A stretch of 64,000 nucleotides of DNA from Streptomyces sp. NBC_00285 (GTDB taxonomy: Bacteria > Actinomycetota > Actinomycetes > Streptomycetales > Streptomycetaceae). The notes under the pieces are model-generated. The model saw only the letters and a list, made by a program, of their open reading frames with translations, was not told the origin of the DNA and did no database searches. Location: assembly GCF_036174265.1 (NCBI RefSeq), contig NZ_CP108055.1:4836001-4900000 (forward strand), written 5' to 3'. Every line of letters starts with the position of its first letter. Position 1 is the stretch's first letter. Made by a program: the position numbers and the translations under genes. Of the stretch, positions 24,815 through 32,373 are shown one piece after another.

Positions 24815-25195
24815 TCAGGCGGACAGGGGTTTTGCCTCGTCGTCGGTTGCCGAGTCCAGGTCCGGGTGGACCTCGAACAGGCGGCGGACGCCCAGCGCGC
24901 CGAGGACGCGGTTGACGTGGGAGCCCTCGGCGGCGCCCTGTTCCGGAAGGATCAGGCGCAGTTCGCCCTGGCAGGAGCGGATGAGGCGGCGGGAGGCGAT
25001 GAGGACTCCGACGCCACTGGAATCGCAGAAGTAGACCTCCGAGAGGTCCAGGACGAGACTGTGCTGCCCCTCGGCCACCACGTCGTGGACGTGCTGGCGG
25101 AGCACCGGCGAGGTCACCAGATCCAGCTCGCCCGACACACTGAGTACGGCCCAGTCGCCCTGCTCGTCGCCGGTCACGTTGAACGCCACCACCAT
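24815..25195 (-). CDS. STAS-domain anti-sigma factor antagonist (126 aa)
   Basis: SpoIIAA/RsbV-like protein that, when unphosphorylated, binds an RsbW-type kinase and frees a sigma factor. The STAS core shows LDLVTSPVLRQHVHDVV, LVLDLSEVYFCDSSGVGVLI with the phosphorylatable Ser in DSSG, and the C-terminal helix GALGVRRLFEV. ATG 25195 is 1-2 nt from GAAAGG. GTG codons 2 and 3 are better spaced (4 and 7 nt), so translation may begin there. A sigma-B-like promoter lies about 60 nt upstream. The RsbW-like gene at 19187 is a possible but unlinked partner. Confidence 0.88.
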   Translation of the reverse strand: MVVAFNVTGDEQGDWAVLSVSGELDLVTSPVLRQHVHDVVAEGQHSLVLDLSEVYFCDSSGVGVLIASRRLIRSCQGELRLILPEQGAAEGSHVNRVLGALGVRRLFEVHPDLDSATDDEAKPLSA

Positions 25196-25264
25196 GCCTT
25201 TCGCTCGCGGACAGCAAACGGAAGCTTTTCCTACGCTTCCTTGCAGCGCGGCTGCCCAGCGGCC

Positions 25265-25290
25265 GTTCCCTGAAACTCTGACCGAGAAAC
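25265..25290 (-). promoter_or_regulatory. Sigma-B-type promoter-like sequence for the STAS gene
   Basis: On the minus strand GTTT, 16 nt, GGGAAC, close to the Streptomyces stress-sigma consensus GNNT-N14-16-GGGTAY. The expected start lies ~60 nt before the ATG. It would make the antagonist gene part of a stress-sigma loop. The rest of 25196-25508 holds the ECF gene's upstream region and another GGGTAG at 25364, with no further ORF. Confidence 0.35.
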
Positions 25291-25508
25291 GGAAAACGTT
25301 CAAAAGAGGCTTGTTTTAGTCGGCTTCGATCCTGTTCGATCGGGTCTGATCAATGAGTGCACGGGTAGACAAGGTCCACTACCACCTGAGGCCCCTCGGG
25401 GGGCGCGCATTGGAACAAAGGGGCGTGCGCTGCCGGAGGTGCCGACTACATTCGAGGAGACAGTGGGCGCAGGCTTGACTCGGACACTTCCAGGGGTGAG
25501 GGGGCCGC

Positions 25509-26099
25509 ATGGCGAAGAAGGACGCACCGCCCCGTTGGGACCGCAAGATGCAGCAGCGACTCGCACGCGGTGAGGCGGCCGCACTCGGTGAGCTCTACGA
25601 CCGTTTCGCTTCACTCGTGCACGGACTTGCCCACCGAGTGCTCGAAGACGAACGCGCCGCCGACGGCATCACCCGGGACGTCTTCATCCACGTCTGGGAG
25701 CACCCCGAGGCCTACGACCCCAAGCAGGGCCCGCTGCGCTCCTGGGTCGCCGGTCTGACCCACCGCCTGGCCGTGCAGCGGCTGCGCGTCACCGAGACCG
25801 CCGCACTCACCGAGGGCGGCGAGGGCGCGGTCGCCGACACCGAGGAGCTGGAGCACAAGGTGCGCCGCGCCTCGGTCGCGGCCCGCGCCGACTACATCGT
25901 CCAGGCCATGCCCACCCCGCTGCGGGCCGCCCTGGAACTGGCCTACTTCCAGCGCCGCGACTACCGCCAGACCGCCGCCGACCTCGGCGTCACCGAGGAC
26001 GAGGCCCGCCGCCGCCTCCGCCTCGGCCTGCAACTCCTGTCCACCGCCCACGACACCGGAGCGCCTGGTGCTCCGCCGGGATACGGGGGCGCGGCGTGA
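25509..26099 (+). CDS. ECF-type RNA polymerase sigma factor (196 aa)
   Basis: Sigma-70 family protein with region 2 at about residues 20-85 (LYDRFASLVHGLAHRVL; DVFIHVWEHPEAYDP) and region 4 at ~130-180 (LELAYFQRRDYRQTAADLGVTEDEARRRL). There is no region 3, as expected for ECF factors. The acidic linker between the domains (TEGGEGAVADTEELE) is typical. ATG 25509 follows GGGTGAGGGGG. It overlaps the next gene by 4 nt (GTGA), whose product is the apparent anti-sigma factor. Confidence 0.87.
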   Translation: MAKKDAPPRWDRKMQQRLARGEAAALGELYDRFASLVHGLAHRVLEDERAADGITRDVFIHVWEHPEAYDPKQGPLRSWVAGLTHRLAVQRLRVTETAALTEGGEGAVADTEELEHKVRRASVAARADYIVQAMPTPLRAALELAYFQRRDYRQTAADLGVTEDEARRRLRLGLQLLSTAHDTGAPGAPPGYGGAA

Positions 26100-27385
26100 G
26101 CGACCGTTCCGAGGGATACGACGACCACGAAGGACCCGGGAAACCGCCCTCCGGCGAAGGCAAGGGCGGCTCCGATCCCAGCCGGCCGCCGCGCATACCC
26201 CTGCCCCGGGTCTCCGTGGAGGACACCGGCCGGCCGCTGCCCGCCCTGGACGAACCGCCCCGTCCCGCTCCCCTCGTTCTGGAGCACCATGTGCTGAAGG
26301 CGCTGCTCGGGGCGTGGGCGCTGGCCGCCTGCTCCGCGCAGGAGACGGCCGCCGTGGAGGATCACCTCGGCGACTGCGGCTCCTGTGCCGACGAGGCGCT
26401 GCGGCTGCGCGGGGCCGTGGGACTGCTCCAGCGCCCGGAGAGCCTCGACCTGGACCCCGGTCTGCGCACCCGCGTCCTCGACGGCTGTCTCGACCGGCGC
26501 CCGCCGCGCATCCCGCTGCCCGGGTGGGCCACGCCGTACGACGCCGAGACCGCCCGGCTCGACGCGCTGCTCCAGGACTTCGGGGACGCCGAGTGGCACG
26601 CCCCGGTCAGGCTGCGCTGGTTCGACGCCGACGAGGCCACGAGCCGCCGTACGACGGTCGCCGGGGTCATCGCCCACCTGCTGTCCGTCGACGGTCTCGT
26701 CGCGGTCGCCCTGGGCCTGGACGATCCGATGGGCGAGGTCCCCGCGGACGTGCCCACCCCAGCGGGCCGCACCGAGGCGTACTGGCGGGCGTCCCACTTC
26801 CCGCCGACCCGTTCGGTCCGGGCCCCCTGGCGTGAGCAGAGCCACGACCTCGTGCGCACGGTGTCCTTCACCGGCGGCACCGCCGGGAAGCTCGCGGTGG
26901 CGTACGGCGACTTCGAACTCCCCCTCCACGACGCGATGCTGGACCGCGCCTTCGAGTGCTGGGTCCACGCGGAGGACATCGCGGAGGCGGTCGACTACCC
27001 CTACCAGCCCCCGTCCCCGCGCCACCTCAACCGCATGATCGACCTGGCGGCCCGCGTGTTGCCCGCGGTGCTGGCGGAGCGGCGGCAGAAGGGGCTGGCG
27101 TCACCTGTCCCCGGACGGCACCTGGCACCCGTCGGGGAGCCGGGGCGCAGTCTGCGGCTGGAGATCGAGGGCCTGGGCGGCGGCGAGTGGCTGATCCCCC
27201 TCGACTCCCCCGCGGCGGTGGGTTCCTCGGCGCACGAGGTCGCCCATGTGGCGCTGGACGGGGTCGAGTTCTGCCACCTTGCCGCGGGCCACGTGTCTCC
27301 TGCGGAAGCTGCGGCGGGTCAACTGGGTGACCGCGAGGCCATCAGGGACGTACTGCGTGCGGCGGCGAGCTTGAGCCGGATGTAG
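26096..27385 (+). CDS. Anti-sigma factor zf-HC2 domain fused to a mycothiol-dependent-isomerase-like domain (429 aa)
   Basis: The N-terminal ~80 residues are a Pro-rich cytosolic leader. Then a zinc anti-sigma motif follows: a Cys in ALAACSAQE, then VEDHLGDCGSCADEAL (H-x3-C-x2-C), as in ZAS redox- or zinc-responsive anti-sigma factors. The rest, from about residue 145, is a DinB/MDMPI-type four-helix domain (LLQDFGDAEWHAPVRL; TTVAGVIAHLLSVDGLV) and a C-terminal SCP2-like part. No membrane helix is seen. Overlap with the ECF gene and this fusion suggest the sigma factor is held by a soluble sensor, perhaps of thiol or zinc status. Confidence 0.84.
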   Translation: MSDRSEGYDDHEGPGKPPSGEGKGGSDPSRPPRIPLPRVSVEDTGRPLPALDEPPRPAPLVLEHHVLKALLGAWALAACSAQETAAVEDHLGDCGSCADEALRLRGAVGLLQRPESLDLDPGLRTRVLDGCLDRRPPRIPLPGWATPYDAETARLDALLQDFGDAEWHAPVRLRWFDADEATSRRTTVAGVIAHLLSVDGLVAVALGLDDPMGEVPADVPTPAGRTEAYWRASHFPPTRSVRAPWREQSHDLVRTVSFTGGTAGKLAVAYGDFELPLHDAMLDRAFECWVHAEDIAEAVDYPYQPPSPRHLNRMIDLAARVLPAVLAERRQKGLASPVPGRHLAPVGEPGRSLRLEIEGLGGGEWLIPLDSPAAVGSSAHEVAHVALDGVEFCHLAAGHVSPAEAAAGQLGDREAIRDVLRAAASLSRM

Positions 27386-27436
27386 GGGCGGGCCCGGTGG
27401 GGGCCGTTCGCGCCCACGGGTGCACCGAAGGTGCTT

Positions 27437-27490
27437 CAGGGGCGCGGGGAACTGCGCGATCAGCCACAGACGGCCCGCAGCCGCCCTACG
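27437..27490. repeat. Dispersed intergenic repeat, copy C (partial)
   Basis: CAGGGGCGCGGGGAACTGCG followed by CGATCAGCCACAGACGGCCC. It shares its core with copies A and B at 16765-16951 and sits between the convergent anti-sigma and purU genes. Confidence 0.65.
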
Positions 27491-27507
27491 ACAGTCGGCC
27501 CCGGCTC

Positions 27508-28389
27508 CTAGGCGAACACGACCGTCCGGCGGCCGTTGAGCAGAATCCTGCGCTCGGCATGCCACTTGACCGCTCGCGCCAGTGCCTGGCACTCCACGTC
27601 CCGCCCGATCGCCACCAGTTGGTCCGGCGTGACGTCATGCGCCACCCGCTCGACCTCCTGCTCGATGATCGGCCCCTCGTCGAGGTCGGCGGTCACGTAG
27701 TGCGCCGTCGCGCCGATCAGCTTCACACCCCGCGCGTGAGCCTGGTGATACGGCTTCGCGCCCTTGAAGCTCGGCAGGAACGAGTGGTGGATGTTGATGA
27801 TCCTGCCGCTCAGCTGCTTGCACAGGTCGTCGGAGAGCACCTGCATGTACCGGGCGAGGACGACCAGTTCGACGTCCTGCTCCCGCACCAGCTCCAGCAG
27901 CCGCGCCTCCGCCTCGCCCTTGTTCTCCCGCGTCACCGGAATGTGGTGGAAGGGAACGTCGTACGAGCCCACGAGTTCGGCGAACTCGGTGTGGTTGGAG
28001 ACCACGGCGGCGATGTCCACCGGGAGGGCGCCGATACGGGCCCGGAACAGCAGGTCGTTCAGGCAGTGCCCGAACTTGCTGACCATGAGCACGACCCGCA
28101 TCCGGTCCTCGGCCCGGTTGAGCTGCCAGTCCATGTGGAAGGAGTCGCCGATCGCCGCGAAGCTCGCCCGCAGCTTGTCCACCGTCACCGGCGACTGGGC
28201 CGAGAAGTGGACGCGCATGAAGAACAGTCCCGTGTCGTGGTCGCCGAACTGCTGGCTGTCCTCGATGTTGCAGCCGGTCATGAAGAGATAGCTCGACACG
28301 GCGTGCACGATGCCCTGCTTGTCGGGGCAGGACAGGGTCAGGACGTAGCTCTCGGCCGGGGCCGCGGCTCGGGTGGACTGCGCGTTCAT
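27508..28389 (-). CDS. purU: Formyltetrahydrofolate deformylase
   Basis: Hydrolyses 10-formyl-tetrahydrofolate to formate and THF, balancing one-carbon pools and supplying formate for purine synthesis. N-terminal ACT domain (LTLSCPDKQGIVHAVSSYLF, residues ~17-36). C-terminal formyltransferase domain with VSKFGHCLNDLLFR, the catalytic Asn/His region INIHHSFLPSFKGAKPYHQA and the Asp in HYVTADLDEGPIIEQ. Length (293 aa) and order match PurU exactly. ATG 28389 is the start. Confidence 0.93.
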   Translation of the reverse strand: MNAQSTRAAAPAESYVLTLSCPDKQGIVHAVSSYLFMTGCNIEDSQQFGDHDTGLFFMRVHFSAQSPVTVDKLRASFAAIGDSFHMDWQLNRAEDRMRVVLMVSKFGHCLNDLLFRARIGALPVDIAAVVSNHTEFAELVGSYDVPFHHIPVTRENKGEAEARLLELVREQDVELVVLARYMQVLSDDLCKQLSGRIINIHHSFLPSFKGAKPYHQAHARGVKLIGATAHYVTADLDEGPIIEQEVERVAHDVTPDQLVAIGRDVECQALARAVKWHAERRILLNGRRTVVFA

Positions 28390-28435
28390 GCAGGACAGGG
28401 TCGCATACCGGCAGAACGGGCGCGGCCCGCGTCCG

Positions 28436-28936
28436 TCACGCGGACCGGGTCATGATCTGGAGCAGCTGGAGCGTGCGCGGGGGCGCATCGGGGTCGTCCC
28501 CGTCGGCCACCGCCAGCCGCACGTGTGCGTCGCGGGCGGCCCGCACGGCGTCCGGCCACCCCGGGTTCTCCATGTACACGGAGACGGGGGCATCGGGCCC
28601 GACCTGGTGCATGATCCGCAGCACGCGCAGGACGGCGGTGTCAACGAGCGCCGCCTCCTGGGAGTCCCGGAAGATCGTGCCCACGTATTTCTCGGCGGAC
28701 CAGCTGTCCAGCCAGGTGTCCTCGACGAGTCGGTACACGGCGTCGGTGACGTCCCCGTACCCCTCGGCGCCGGCCAGCCAGACACTCTGCTGGAACCCTG
28801 GGTCGGAGAGCATGTGCAGCGCGGAGCGCACATTGCTGCGCCAGCGCCACCACGGCATGTCGTTCAGTGGCATGCCGCCCATGGTGGGGGAGCGACGGCC
28901 GCGACGGGAAGAGTTCTCCGAACCTTGCACGGTCAT
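28436..28936 (-). CDS. Conserved hypothetical protein (166 aa)
   Basis: Soluble protein, with no signal or membrane segment. I chose ATG 28936 (MTVQGSENS); an upstream ATG at 28969 is possible. After a basic, poorly conserved N-terminus comes a helical domain starting WWRWRSNVRSALHMLSD with several Trp and conserved-looking HQVGPDAPVSVY and PRTLQLLQIM motifs. I recognise it as a widespread Streptomyces hypothetical but know no function. It is downstream-adjacent to purU on the same strand and divergent from the solute-binding lipoprotein. Confidence 0.7.
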   Translation of the reverse strand: MTVQGSENSSRRGRRSPTMGGMPLNDMPWWRWRSNVRSALHMLSDPGFQQSVWLAGAEGYGDVTDAVYRLVEDTWLDSWSAEKYVGTIFRDSQEAALVDTAVLRVLRIMHQVGPDAPVSVYMENPGWPDAVRAARDAHVRLAVADGDDPDAPPRTLQLLQIMTRSA

Positions 28937-29054
28937 CGATCGTACGTTCTTCCCCTGTATGTGCCCCACGGGCCCCCGTTGTTCACCTTTACGTCACCTT
29001 TCATTGACCGAGAGTCACTTCCGAGTTGGCGATGTGACGGAAGCGTGTGTGCCC

Positions 29055-30401
29055 ATGACCGGCAGGCGACGCATCCGCAGCACCTTCCTCCTCGAGCACC
29101 ACCGGCCCGTCAGAGCCACCGTCCGCGCGGCGGGAGCGCTGCTGGCGTGTGCCTCGCTCGCCGCCGGTTGCGGGGTCGTCCCCGGTACCACGGGGGGTTC
29201 CGGGGGCGCCTCGATCAAGGTCATGACCTGGGCGCCCACGGACACCAACGCGACCAACAAGCCTGGCATGCCCGCCTTCGCGCAGGCCTACGCCCGCTGG
29301 ATCAACTCCAGGGGCGGCATCAACGGCCACAAGCTCACCGTCCTGACCTGCAACGACCACAACAACGGGGTGGCCGCCGCGAAGTGCGCCCGGCGCGCGG
29401 TCAAGGAGAACGTCGTCGCGGTCGTCGGCTCCTACAGCCAGTACGGCGACTCGTTCTTCCCGCCCCTGGAGGGCTCGGGCATCCCCTACATCGGCGGCTA
29501 CGGCGTCACCAACGCGGAGTTCACCAGCCCGCTGTCCTACCCCGTCAACGGCGGCCAGCCCACGCTGCTGGCCGGCCTCGGCAAGGAGCTCGCCTCGACC
29601 TGCGGCGCCGTCACCCTCGTACGGCCCGACACCATCGCGGGCGACGAGCTGCCCGTGCTGCTGGACTCGGGGCTGACCACCGGCGGGCACAGGGCCGCGA
29701 GCGACGTGCGGGCGGCGGACGACGCCACCGAGTACTCGGCACAGTCGACGAAGGCCCTCGGCAGCTCGGCCTCCGGCACCTCGGGCTCTGCTTCCGGCTC
29801 GGCGAAGGAGGGCTGCGTGGTGCCCGCACTCGGCGACCGCACCAGCACCTTCATGGACTCCTTCCGGCGCGCCCGCAAGGACTACCCCACGGTACGCACG
29901 GCCATGGCGCTGGGCAGCGTCGACCAGACGGTGATCGACGCGTCCGGCGGGGCGTCGGGGCCCTACGAGGGGTCGTACATCAGCGGCTGGTACCCGGTGG
30001 AGGGTGATGCCCGCTGGGCCGGGATGAAGAAGGTCATCAGCGGGGAGGCCTTCGGCGACAACCGCATCGACTCGGCGGACGCGGGTGTGCAGACCACCTG
30101 GATCGCCTACACGGTGTTCAGGAAGGCCGTCGAGTCGCTCGGCGGCGGGGAGGTGTCCGCCGACAGCGTTCGCGGCGCCCTCAACGACGGGCTCAAGATT
30201 CCGACCGGCGGACTGACGCCGACCCTGCAGTGGGCCACCCGGGACACCTGGAGCGCCTCGGACGACCTCGCCTCGGTCGGCTTCCCGCGCATGGTGAACG
30301 CCAACGTGACGCTCCAGGTCGTACGCAAGGGCCAGCTCGTGGCGGCCCGCAAGGGCTTCACCGACGCGACGAAGACGCTCAAGAACGCCGACCTCGACTG
30401 A
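29055..30401 (+). CDS. Solute-binding lipoprotein, ABC transporter/Peripla_BP_6 type (448 aa)
   Basis: Extracytoplasmic binding protein similar to the Leu/Ile/Val-binding family. A basic N-terminus and helix end in the lipobox LAAGC at about residues 36-40, so Cys is lipidated. The mature part has the two-lobed fold: YARWINSRGGINGHKL, VAVVGSYSQYGDSFFP, IPYIGGYGV. ATG 29055 is used; GTG 29049 is 5 nt from GGAAG and is an alternative. No permease or ATPase genes are adjacent, so it is an orphan binding protein or a sensor. Confidence 0.83.
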   Translation: MTGRRRIRSTFLLEHHRPVRATVRAAGALLACASLAAGCGVVPGTTGGSGGASIKVMTWAPTDTNATNKPGMPAFAQAYARWINSRGGINGHKLTVLTCNDHNNGVAAAKCARRAVKENVVAVVGSYSQYGDSFFPPLEGSGIPYIGGYGVTNAEFTSPLSYPVNGGQPTLLAGLGKELASTCGAVTLVRPDTIAGDELPVLLDSGLTTGGHRAASDVRAADDATEYSAQSTKALGSSASGTSGSASGSAKEGCVVPALGDRTSTFMDSFRRARKDYPTVRTAMALGSVDQTVIDASGGASGPYEGSYISGWYPVEGDARWAGMKKVISGEAFGDNRIDSADAGVQTTWIAYTVFRKAVESLGGGEVSADSVRGALNDGLKIPTGGLTPTLQWATRDTWSASDDLASVGFPRMVNANVTLQVVRKGQLVAARKGFTDATKTLKNADLD

Positions 30402-30405
30402 CCCC

Positions 30406-30430
30406 GCGGGGGCGCGTGCCACGCCCCCGC
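30406..30430. terminator. Bidirectional terminator hairpin
   Basis: GCGGGGGCG (30406-30414) pairs with CGCCCCCGC (30422-30430) around a 7-nt loop, located between the convergent lipoprotein and Pro-rich membrane protein genes. Confidence 0.6.
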
Positions 30431-30438
30431 ACGGGCAC

Positions 30439-32202
30439 CTACAGCTGGGTCGCCGAGCGCTCGGTGAGGCTGTACTTCTTCGCGATGGCGTTCCACAGCC
30501 GGGCCGCCCTGGCCTTCTCGGTGCTGGCGGTGCCGCTGTCCCGGTTTCCGGCCGCCGTCTGGCCGGTGACCCGGGCCTGGCCCTTCTTGCAGCCCTTCTT
30601 GCCGGCCGACTGGTCGGCCCAGGCCGCGTAGTGGTTGTCGGCGGACGCGGACGCCTGCCAGGCCCTGGTGAGCGCGGCGGTCAGCTCGGTGTGGCTCGCC
30701 AATTGGTCGACGGAGAGCGCCTTCAGCCGGGTCACCAGCTCGGTGCGCTGGGTCGCCGCGTCCCGGAGGTCCTTGGCGGCCTGGGGGAGGTTGTTGCAGG
30801 ACTTCACGTTCGCCACCGCACTGATCACCGAGGAACGGCTGTTGCCGCTGTCGGCGAGCAGCTTGTCCAGCTCGGTGGCCTGCGTCTTCGCCGCGTCCGT
30901 GGACGCAGAGGCGGACCCGTCGCTCGCGGGGGCCGTCGCCGACACGGTCTGGTTCTTGTCGCTCCCGTCGTCGCTCCCGCCGCCGCCCCCGGCGAGCAGC
31001 GCGCCCGCGCCGACACCGAGCACGACGATGCCGATACCCACGGCGGCGATGACGGGCACCCGCGATCGCCTGCCGCGGCCCTGGTCGCCGTGGTCGTCGT
31101 AGCCGTCACCGCCCGGCGGGACGTACGGCGGCTGCTGCGCGGCGTACGACGGCTGCCGTCCCCCGTACCCGAGCGATACGGGCTCGGGCTGGGCGAAGCG
31201 CGGCAGTTGCTGCGTGGACGGGGGGCCGCCGTCGCCGCCGGACCCGCGGAAGAGGTTGTCGAACTCGGAGGGCGGCTGCCGGTCCCCGCCATAGGCCGCG
31301 CCGGGGTCGTGTCCGGGCACGGGCGCGATGAACTGCGTCGCGTCGGCATCGGAACCGGCCGGGGCGCCGGGCGGGAACGGGGCCGCGTACTGCGGGGGCT
31401 GGGCGCCGTACGGGGCCTGCTGCCTCGGGTACTGGGCCGCCTCGGCGGACACCTCGGGCGGGAGCGCGCCGGGGCGGACGGGCGGAATGTACTGGGTGGC
31501 CCCCTCGTAGGGGGCGGGGGCGGCCGCGACCGGCGGGATGAACTGCGTGGCGCCCTCGTCGGCGGGCGGCTGCGGGGCGGGTGCCGACGGAAGCGGCTGA
31601 CCGACCGGGGGCAGGTAGTACGAGGTCGGCTCGTCCGTGTTGTACGCCGGAGCCGCGGGCTGCTGCGGAACACCGCCACCCGGAGCCCCGTAGGCCGCCA
31701 CCTGCCCCTCCTGCGCGGGCAGCGGCTGGGACTGCGGGGCGGGGGCCGACGGAAGCGGCTGACCCACCGGGGGCAGGTAGTACGAGGTCGGCTCGTCCGT
31801 GTTGTACGCCGGAGCCGCAGGCTGCTGCGGAACACCACTACCCGGAGCCCCGTAGGCCCCCACCTGCCCCTCCTGCGCGGGCAGCGGCTGGGCCTGGGGC
31901 GGTATGCCCCAGGTCTGGGTGGCCGGCTGCGACCAGTCCTGGGCAGGGGCCTGGTCGGGGCCCCACGTGGTGCCCCACGCCTGCCCGCCGGGCGGCTGGC
32001 CGTATCCCTGGTCGCCGGCGGGCGGGCCGTACGCCCCACCAGGCGGGCCGCCCTGCGCCGGGCCCTCGTGGCCACCACGCGGGGGATCGCCGTAACCGCC
32101 CGTCCGTCCCGGCAGCAGGGGTTCCCCGCCGTCGGAGGGCAGCACGATGCCTTCGCGCGCTTCGCGCGCCGAGGGCTGCTCGCCCTGTCCACTCTGCGTC
32201 AC
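30439..32202 (-). CDS. Pro/Gln/Gly-rich single-pass membrane protein (587 aa)
   Basis: The N-terminal ~375 residues are disordered and rich in Pro, Gln, Gly and Ala with recurring ATQFIPPV/ATQYIPPV and SYYLPPVGQPLPSAPAP motifs. A basic stretch (GRGRRSRVPVI) then leads into one transmembrane helix (IAAVGIGIVVLGVGAGALLA). The ~170-residue external domain has conserved Cys (VKSCNNLPQAAKDL; KKGCKKGQ) and Trp. A 54-residue segment is present twice in tandem (162 bp). It starts at GTG 32202. This architecture is common in Streptomyces cell-envelope proteins of unknown function. Confidence 0.8.
   Translation of the reverse strand: MTQSGQGEQPSAREAREGIVLPSDGGEPLLPGRTGGYGDPPRGGHEGPAQGGPPGGAYGPPAGDQGYGQPPGGQAWGTTWGPDQAPAQDWSQPATQTWGIPPQAQPLPAQEGQVGAYGAPGSGVPQQPAAPAYNTDEPTSYYLPPVGQPLPSAPAPQSQPLPAQEGQVAAYGAPGGGVPQQPAAPAYNTDEPTSYYLPPVGQPLPSAPAPQPPADEGATQFIPPVAAAPAPYEGATQYIPPVRPGALPPEVSAEAAQYPRQQAPYGAQPPQYAAPFPPGAPAGSDADATQFIAPVPGHDPGAAYGGDRQPPSEFDNLFRGSGGDGGPPSTQQLPRFAQPEPVSLGYGGRQPSYAAQQPPYVPPGGDGYDDHGDQGRGRRSRVPVIAAVGIGIVVLGVGAGALLAGGGGGSDDGSDKNQTVSATAPASDGSASASTDAAKTQATELDKLLADSGNSRSSVISAVANVKSCNNLPQAAKDLRDAATQRTELVTRLKALSVDQLASHTELTAALTRAWQASASADNHYAAWADQSAGKKGCKKGQARVTGQTAAGNRDSGTASTEKARAARLWNAIAKKYSLTERSATQL
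31571..31894. repeat. 162-bp in-frame tandem duplication (31571-31732, 31733-31894)
   Basis: Two nearly identical 162-bp units (54 codons) within the Pro-rich protein gene. They differ at only a handful of positions, so the duplication is recent or kept similar by recombination. Confidence 0.8.
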
Positions 32203-32373
32203 CGGGACTCCTACTTATGGGGGAACTTCGGAATCGTCGGCTCACGCTACCGGGTCCTCCGAGCCCGGTGCCACGTAGCACAGGTCGTGACCTGCGCCCC
32301 TGTGACCGCAGTAACAGTTCCCTGGTGATCATGTGACGGTTCCGGGCCCGGATCCGCTGTATAAGGCCCCCCT

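Noticed and set aside
24471..25217. 248-codon frame through the minisatellite
   Set aside because: Arg/Pro/Gly repeats only, overlaps the STAS gene which has a conserved domain.
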